A stretch of DNA of 64,000 nt, taken from Cristatella mucedo. Lineage: Eukaryota > Bryozoa > Phylactolaemata > Cristatellidae. The position numbers and the translations under genes are program-made. Shown here in pieces: positions 58,816 to 64,000 of this stretch (its first letter is position 1; each line of letters opens with the position of its first letter). The notes beneath the pieces were generated by a model that saw only the letters and a program-made list of their open reading frames with translations, ran no database searches and was not told the origin of the DNA. The DNA lies in assembly GCA_009760855.2 (NCBI GenBank), contig WPIO01000039.1, positions 745,501 to 809,500 on the forward strand. The letters are read 5' to 3'.

Positions 58816-59394
58816 TTATGTCGTGAAAATAGTGTCTTGTAAATGTGCTACGCTGGTAGGAATATAGGAACGTGGAAATGATTGTAAGAATCTTGCAAAA
58901 ATATGCAGCGGCACGTGCAATATGTTAAATTGTAGTTGCCGACGGTCTCTTCGAGCGGACGCGTGGCGACGTGACAAAAGCGCCTCGAGTCAGATCGTGG
59001 GGCCAGCGCGGCGGCGTCTCCTCGCTTAGCGGCGCCGATCGCGCCAGTCAGCCCTTCGCCCGCCTGACTGCGCGCTCGGCCTGACTTCGCCAGCCTGACT
59101 TGGCGCTCGGCACGTCCGCGCCAGGTGAGTCGGCCGTTGTTGGCGAGCAGAAAAAGCGAAACGAACTGAATGAGCCGCAGACATCCGAATAATTGATCCT
59201 TCGACAGCTCAGACGGCGAGACGCAGAAAGGGCAAAGTCGGCGCACCAAGGACGCTGGCACGCGCATGGCTTCGGTCCGCGCGCACGCACGCACCGTAAG
59301 GTTCACCCCGAAGCTCTCAACAGCTGGCTTGGCGCTCTGTCTATGCTTTATTAGTCGTTCAACAGCGAACGTCGCTGGTCCGCGGTAACGAGCA

Positions 59395-59417
59395 GCAGCT
59401 GCTGCTGCTGCTGCTGC
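59395..59417. repeat. (GCA)n/(CTG)n run
   Basis: AGCAGCAGCTGCTGCTGCTG: two adjoining trinucleotide runs forming a short palindrome. Confidence 0.8.
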
Positions 59418-60132
59418 CTCCTCAGCGCAGGCCAGCGATCGGAGAGCACGAGCAGCGGAGTGCTGCCGCCTACGCCGGTCAAGTTCGCTGCGTTCGAGTC
59501 GCCGAGTTCGCCCTCGCCCTCTACGTTTCCGTACCTGCAGGAGCGAGCGGTAATCGGTCGTCGGCGGGCGTGGGCTAATGGCTACTCGCCGAGCGAGATC
59601 GCGAGCGATCCAGCGGCGGCTGCGGAGGCGCACGAGCGCGAGCGCGCGCCGCTCACCCGTCGGCGGCCCGCAGCGATCCGAGTCCGCCGTCGGCGAAATC
59701 CAAGGCGAAACGTCGTTCGCTCCTTCCGCGGAGGGGCCATCCGGATGCAGGGACTTGATGACGAAGCCTTAATTCAAACCGACGACGGAGGCATGACAGA
59801 CGAGGCGGGGCTCGCCGCGGCTCGCTCGAGGCAGCCATTGTGTGCTAGCGCCGCGCCGTCGCGGCTCGTCTCCTACTCGAGACGCGCCGCGGCGGCCAGC
59901 CGTTACTCGTTCGCTAGCCATAGACCGCTTCCCGCTTCCGCTAGATGGGCGGCGAAACGTGATCTATCTCGGCAGAGCGCTAAGCTGAAAGGAAATACGT
60001 GTGCGCGCCGACTTGCACGCGCTCGGCGGCGCCAGCTTTGCGCCTCGACCGCGAGAGCAAGCAGCCGTCGGCATCAGCGGCGGCGCCGACCGCTAAGAGC
60101 GACACGCGTTGTTTTCAAATGCACAGAGCTCG

Positions 60133-60138
60133 TTTATT
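60133..60138 (-). terminator. Poly(A) signal AATAAA of the collagen gene
   Basis: AATAAA on the minus strand lies about 72 bases after the collagen stop codon and is followed by a GT-rich stretch (GCTCTGTGCATTTG). It implies a short 3' UTR of about 90-100 bases and supports 60210 as the true end of the protein. Confidence 0.75.
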
Positions 60139-60209
60139 GATCATAACTGGGCGGTGGTGACGGATCGTCACCGAGCGGCCGGCTGCCGCTCCTCGTCACT
60201 ATTAGCCCG

Positions 60210-63200
60210 CTACCAGCCGCGGCTCGGCGGAGTCGTCGCCTTGGTCGTCGGGCCGGCTGGAGGCCGAGCCGTTGGCACGCCGTTGTCCGAGCCGCCTCCG
60301 TCGTTCGAGCCGCCGCCGCCACTGAGGCCCCTGGGTCCCGTCGGTCCAGTCGGCCCGGCGCGTCCATTTGGCCCGGTGGGGCCTTTCGCGCCGGCAGCGC
60401 CAGGAGCTCCGTTCGCGCCAGGAGCTCCGGGGTTGCCGCCAAGCCCGGCTGGTCCGGTGGGTCCGGCGCCGCCCGTGGCTCCGGTGGCTCCCTTCGCTCC
60501 GGCGTCTCCCTGAGGTCCGGTGGTGCCAGCCGCTCCCTGAGGTCCGGCCGGGCCGAGGCTGCCCGTCGAGCCCTGAGGACCGGCGGGGCCGGCGTTGCCC
60601 GGCACTCCGATCTGACCGTCGGCGCCCTTGCTGCCCGCAGCGCCCGTGGCGCCTTTGGCGCCGGTGGCTCCAGCGTCGCCCGCACTACCGGTCTGTCCAA
60701 CGACTCCGGCAGGTCCTTGAGCGCCCGTCGCTCCGGCGTCGCCGTGCTGGCCCTGCTGGCCCGGGGCGCCGGTCGCGCCGGCGTCGCCCTTGTCGCCCTT
60801 GTCGCCGGTAGCCCCCTGTGGGCCGGGGTTGCCGGCGGCTCCCGAAGCGCCAGCGTCACCGGTGCGTCCATGCGGACCCTGAGCGCCGGGCGCGCCGTCG
60901 GCTCCCTTGCTGCCGGCTGCCCCGGGGCGGCCCTTGTCTCCGGTCACGCCTGCGGCGCCGGTCTTGCCCGGCGCTCCCGTCGCTCCGGCGCTGCCCTGCG
61001 CGCCCGTCTGACCGGCGGCACCCGTCGGTCCCTTCGGGCCCTGCTCTCCTGCCGGACCGGCAGCGCCCGGCGCTCCGTCGGCTCCGGCCGCTCCCGTTGC
61101 ACCCGGGGCGCCGGCGGCGCCCTTGTAGCCCTGCGGACCGGCATCGCCCTGAGCGCCCTTGCCGCCCTGAGCGCCCTTGCTGCCCTGGTCGCCGGCTGGG
61201 CCGGTCGGACCCTGCGCGCCGGTCGATCCGGGCGCGCCGACCAGACCGGTGGCGCCCGCCGGGCCGGCGGCTCCTGAGTCTCCGGTCGCTCCGGGCAGTC
61301 CGGTGGCGCCGTTCGCGCCTGCCGGTCCCTGCGCGCCCTTGGCGCCGGTGTCACCTCGATCGCCCAGCGCACCGGTAGCTCCAGCTGGCCCGGCCTGTCC
61401 CTTGGGTCCGCTGGGTCCGCTCGCGCCGGCTGGTCCCTGTGCACCTTTGTCGCCGTTGGCTCCTTTGTCTCCCGGCTGTCCAGCTGGACCCTGATCTCCG
61501 TGTGCGCCGGTCGCACCGGGCTGCCCCGGCAGACCGTTCGCTCCAGCTGGTCCCGTCGCGCCTTGCGCGCCCGTGGCGCCGCCGGCGCCGCGATCGCCCT
61601 TGTCTCCCGCTGCTCCGGCAGATCCCTGCTGGCCCGCGGCGCCGGCGTCGCCGGTCGCGCCCGTCCTGCCCGTCGCACCGGCCGCTCCGGTGACGCCGTT
61701 GGCGCCGACCGCGCCCGTCTCTCCGCGGCTGCCCTTTTCGCCCGCGGCGCCGGTGGCGCCCGTGGCGCCGTTGGCTCCAGTCGGGCCCTTGGCGCCAGTG
61801 GCGCCAGCGTAGCCCTTGTCGCCGTGCTCGCCCTTCTGACCGGCGTCGCCCTGTGGCCCGGTCGGGCCAGTCGCGCCCTTGCTGCCATCGGCGCCGGCGG
61901 CACCGGCGATGCCTCGGTCGCCCTTGGCTCCCTGAGCGCCGTCCTGTCCCTGAGCTCCGGTCGGTCCGGCGGCGCCCGTGCTGCCGGCGGCGCCCGTCTG
62001 CCCGGCGTCGCCCTTGTCGCCCTTGGCTCCGCTCGGTCCTTTGGCTCCCTGCGCTCCCTTGGCGCCCGTCGGACCGGCGTTGCCCTTGGCCCCGTTTGCT
62101 CCTGGACCGCCGGCCGGTCCGGTGGGTCCTTGCTGACCGGCGGCGCCGTCCGAACCCTTGGCTCCCTTCGCGCCCGTCGCTCCGGCATGGCCAGCGGCTC
62201 CCGTTGCGCCGGTCAGACCAGTTTCACCGTCGTTGCCATCTGCGCCAGCCGGTCCGTTGTCGCCGGCGTCTCCGGTGGCTCCCTTCGCTCCGGTCTGGCC
62301 GGCAGCTCCAGTCTGTCCGGCGTTGCCAGCGGCGCCGGTGGCCCCGGACGCGCCGGTTGCACCGACGTCACCGGTGGCTCCGGCTGGGCCGACCGATCCA
62401 GTTGCGCCGTTGTGGCCGTTCTCACCGGCGCGTCCGGTTGGGCCCTGTGCACCCTTGAGACCAGTGCTGCCAGCATCGCCGGTGGCACCCTCGTTTCCAG
62501 CATCGCCGGTCGCGCCCCTGTCGCCCTTGGCTCCCGTGGCGCCAGTCTCGCCGACGTCGCCCGTGTCGCCGTCCGGGCCGCACTCTCCTTCCGAGCCCTG
62601 CGGTCCAGTCGCGCCGGCCGCGCCGATGTCTCCCGTCGGACCGTCGACGCCCTGGGCGCCCTGCGACCCGGCCAATCCGGTGGCTCCCTGCGCTCCCCGA
62701 GCACCAGCGCTGCCTTTCTGTCCCTGAGCTCCGGCTGGTCCCGCCGGGCCGGCCTGGCCCGGAGCGCCCGGAGCTCCGTCGTCGCCTTGATCTCCCTTCT
62801 GACCCTGGTGGCCCGGAGCGCCGGCGGCGCCCGGCGCTCCGGTCTGGCCCTGAGCGCCCTGCGGTCCATGCGGGCCCCGAGGTCCAGCGTCGCCCGCGCC
62901 GCCCTGGGCGCCGGTGGCACCTGGCGCACCTTGGTCGCCGGTGGCGCCGGCGGCGCCGGCGCTTCCTTGCTGTCCTTTGGCACCGGTGGCGCCGTCGGCG
63001 CCGGATGCTCCCTTTGAGCCGGTGTCTCCCTTGTCGCCTGGCAATCCCGTCGGACCCTGAGCTCCCGTGGTGCCCGTAGCGCCCGCCGCTCCGGGAGCGC
63101 CCTTGGCGCCGCCGGGTCCGGCGTCTCCGACGGCACCCGTGGCGCCGGCCTGCCCGGCCGCTCCGGCGGATCCGGTTGGTCCGGCCGGGCCGGCCGGTCC

Positions 63201-64000
63201 CTTGAAGCCCGGCTGTCCAGCGGCGCCGGTGCTGCCTGAGGCTCCGGTCGCGCCGTCGTGTCCCTTGTCTCCGGCGTCGCCAGTCGCGCCGGCGGCTCCC
63301 GTGACTCCGGTCGGTCCCTGTGGTCCGGTGGCGCCGGCCGCGCCGGTAGGTCCTTTCGGACCGCTGGCGCCGGCAGCACCGCTCTGTCCGGCGCTGCCCG
63401 TCGGTCCGGCGCTGCCCGTCGGTCCCTTGCTGCCGGTGACGCCGGTCGCTCCGGTGGCCCCGGCGGCTCCGGTCGCTCCTTCGCTGCCAGTAGCGCCGGC
63501 GGCGCCTGCCGGGCCTGCCGGGCCAGCCGCGCCGGTCGGTCCGACCGGACCGGTGCTGCCGCTTGGTCCGGTGTTGCCTGGAGCACCGTTCGGTCCGGTC
63601 GAGCCGAAAGCGCCGGTCGGTCCGGCCGGGCCAGGCAGGCCAGTGGAGCCGGCCACGCCGCTCAGTCCCTTCGGACCAGTCGCGCCCGTCGGTCCGGCGG
63701 AGCCCGTGGCTCCCTCAGGTCCCGTGCTGCCGTGCGGTCCGAAAAGACCGGTCGCACCTTGCAGTCCGGTGCTGCCAGTCGGTCCGTGCGGGCCGGCCGG
63801 GCCGGTCGAGCCCTGCGAGCCCCTCGGACCCTTCGCTCCGGTCGCTCCGGCCGGTCCGGTCGAGCCGTGCGGCCCGGTGGCTCCGGTCGGACCGTTAGGT
63901 CCGGTGGAGCCCGGCAGGCCTGGGTTGCCCTTGGGACCCGGAGGACCCGGAGGACCGTCGGGGCCCTTGTCACCCGGAGCGCCGATCGGGCCCCATGGGC
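60210..64000 (-). CDS. Long uninterrupted Gly-X-Y collagen, N-terminus outside window
   Basis: One open frame of at least 1,262 codons runs from the right edge to TAG at 60210-60212. About 400 consecutive Gly-X-Y triplets show no interruption and no intron. X is often Ala, Pro or Ser. Y is very often Thr, Ala, Lys or Asp, with Pro in Y only now and then (GLPG, GAPG, GQPG). One RGD (GDRGDTG, at 61350-61358), several KGD and a single cysteine (GECGPDG, near 62581) were seen. The end is a Gly/Ser/Asp/Thr-rich tail of roughly 40 residues ([13 protein letters not shown]... to PPSRGW). There is no fibrillar C-propeptide, C1q or NC1 domain. Thr-rich Y positions are known from annelid cuticle collagens, where they are O-galactosylated; similar GXT repeats occur in bacterial and viral collagen-like proteins. 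A eukaryotic gene is favoured by the poly(A) signal just downstream. Likely secreted, but the signal peptide is not in view. Confidence 0.9.
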   Translation of the reverse strand, partial: PWGPIGAPGDKGPDGPPGPPGPKGNPGLPGSTGPNGPTGATGPHGSTGPAGATGAKGPRGSQGSTGPAGPHGPTGSTGLQGATGLFGPHGSTGPEGATGSAGPTGATGPKGLSGVAGSTGLPGPAGPTGAFGSTGPNGAPGNTGPSGSTGPVGPTGAAGPAGPAGAAGATGSEGATGAAGATGATGVTGSKGPTGSAGPTGSAGQSGAAGASGPKGPTGAAGATGPQGPTGVTGAAGATGDAGDKGHDGATGASGSTGAAGQPGFKGPAGPAGPTGSAGAAGQAGATGAVGDAGPGGAKGAPGAAGATGTTGAQGPTGLPGDKGDTGSKGASGADGATGAKGQQGSAGAAGATGDQGAPGATGAQGGAGDAGPRGPHGPQGAQGQTGAPGAAGAPGHQGQKGDQGDDGAPGAPGQAGPAGPAGAQGQKGSAGARGAQGATGLAGSQGAQGVDGPTGDIGAAGATGPQGSEGECGPDGDTGDVGETGATGAKGDRGATGDAGNEGATGDAGSTGLKGAQGPTGRAGENGHNGATGSVGPAGATGDVGATGASGATGAAGNAGQTGAAGQTGAKGATGDAGDNGPAGADGNDGETGLTGATGAAGHAGATGAKGAKGSDGAAGQQGPTGPAGGPGANGAKGNAGPTGAKGAQGAKGPSGAKGDKGDAGQTGAAGSTGAAGPTGAQGQDGAQGAKGDRGIAGAAGADGSKGATGPTGPQGDAGQKGEHGDKGYAGATGAKGPTGANGATGATGAAGEKGSRGETGAVGANGVTGAAGATGRTGATGDAGAAGQQGSAGAAGDKGDRGAGGATGAQGATGPAGANGLPGQPGATGAHGDQGPAGQPGDKGANGDKGAQGPAGASGPSGPKGQAGPAGATGALGDRGDTGAKGAQGPAGANGATGLPGATGDSGAAGPAGATGLVGAPGSTGAQGPTGPAGDQGSKGAQGGKGAQGDAGPQGYKGAAGAPGATGAAGADGAPGAAGPAGEQGPKGPTGAAGQTGAQGSAGATGAPGKTGAAGVTGDKGRPGAAGSKGADGAPGAQGPHGRTGDAGASGAAGNPGPQGATGDKGDKGDAGATGAPGQQGQHGDAGATGAQGPAGVVGQTGSAGDAGATGAKGATGAAGSKGADGQIGVPGNAGPAGPQGSTGSLGPAGPQGAAGTTGPQGDAGAKGATGATGGAGPTGPAGLGGNPGAPGANGAPGAAGAKGPTGPNGRAGPTGPTGPRGLSGGGGSNDGGGSDNGVPTARPPAGPTTKATTPPSRGW

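Larger units (their letters stand above)
57760..60110. other. GC-rich region downstream of the collagen gene, no secure gene
   Basis: CpG-rich at 57.4-58.1 and 58.95-60.1 kb. Several long open frames (for example 58848-59633 minus, 59460-60140 plus) overlap each other and show no domain. A SINE-B, a (GCA)n run and a small ORF at 58045 are listed separately. Confidence 0.4.

Noticed and set aside
58848-59633. 261-codon minus-strand frame
   Set aside because: No family match, overlaps a 226-codon frame on the other strand, and the sequence is GC-rich with a GCA run giving poly-Ala.
60944-63017. Several frames of 180-505 codons on both strands inside 60.2-64 kb
   Set aside because: Shadow frames of the Gly-X-Y coding sequence, whose GC-rich periodic codons suppress stops in all frames.

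Overview
The window looks like nuclear DNA of an invertebrate animal. It contains a spliced gene with GT-AG introns, a poly(A) signal, tRNA-derived SINEs, CR1/L2-like LINEs, Tc1, hAT and Ty3/gypsy relics, and long (CT)n, (CA)n and (TA)n microsatellites. The species cannot be told. A long Thr/Ala-rich collagen with Thr in many Y positions recalls annelid cuticle collagens, but that is only a weak hint. Only two genes can be named with confidence, both on the minus strand.

Layout. Bases 1 to about 13,500 are very GC- and CpG-rich. They hold (CT)n/(AG)n tracts, several perfect GC-rich hairpins, short tandem repeats, a complete tRNA-like SINE (1825-1969) and LINE 3' ends near 7.0 and 8.3 kb. Many long Arg/Ala-rich open frames occur here, but none resembles a known protein. 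Bases 13.8 to 26 kb are a repeat graveyard made of pieces of two LINE families (called LINE-A and LINE-B here), SINEs and Tc1 relics, with no recognisable gene.

Bases 26.5 to 37.3 kb hold a homologue of RPAP2/Rtr1, the RNA polymerase II CTD-interacting zinc protein. It was assembled from five exons (37221-37343, 33402-33500, 29101-29718, 27095-27394, and 26678 down to about 26542). All four inspected junctions are in phase 0, and all four zinc ligands (C-X4-C and C-X3-C) are present. The introns carry a short Tc1-like element with inverted ends, SINEs and LINE 3' ends. The 3' end of the gene is unclear.

Bases 37.8 to 57.4 kb are again mostly transposable elements: a decayed LINE-B on the minus strand (42.0-44.5 kb), a hAT/ZMYM-type transposase pseudogene (44.8-46.0 kb), a Ty3/gypsy integrase pseudogene (47.65-49.1 kb), LINE-A fragments, and a LINE-B copy with endonuclease and reverse transcriptase (53.3-56.6 kb) split by a LINE-A 3' end. 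Next to it is a ~295 bp repeated unit with foldback arms, whose first copy is cut by a SINE with a clear 7-bp target-site duplication.

Bases 57.4 to 60.1 kb are GC-rich and without a secure gene. From 60,210 to the right edge runs one uninterrupted, apparently intronless collagen coding region (minus strand, at least 1,262 codons, N-terminus outside the window), ending in a short non-collagenous tail and followed by AATAAA.

The most notable structural signal is the shared 3' end of LINE-A and the tRNA-derived SINE: a stem-loop whose base pairs co-vary among copies, followed by an ATT-rich tail. This is what a retrotransposon reverse transcriptase recognition element parasitised by a SINE would look like.
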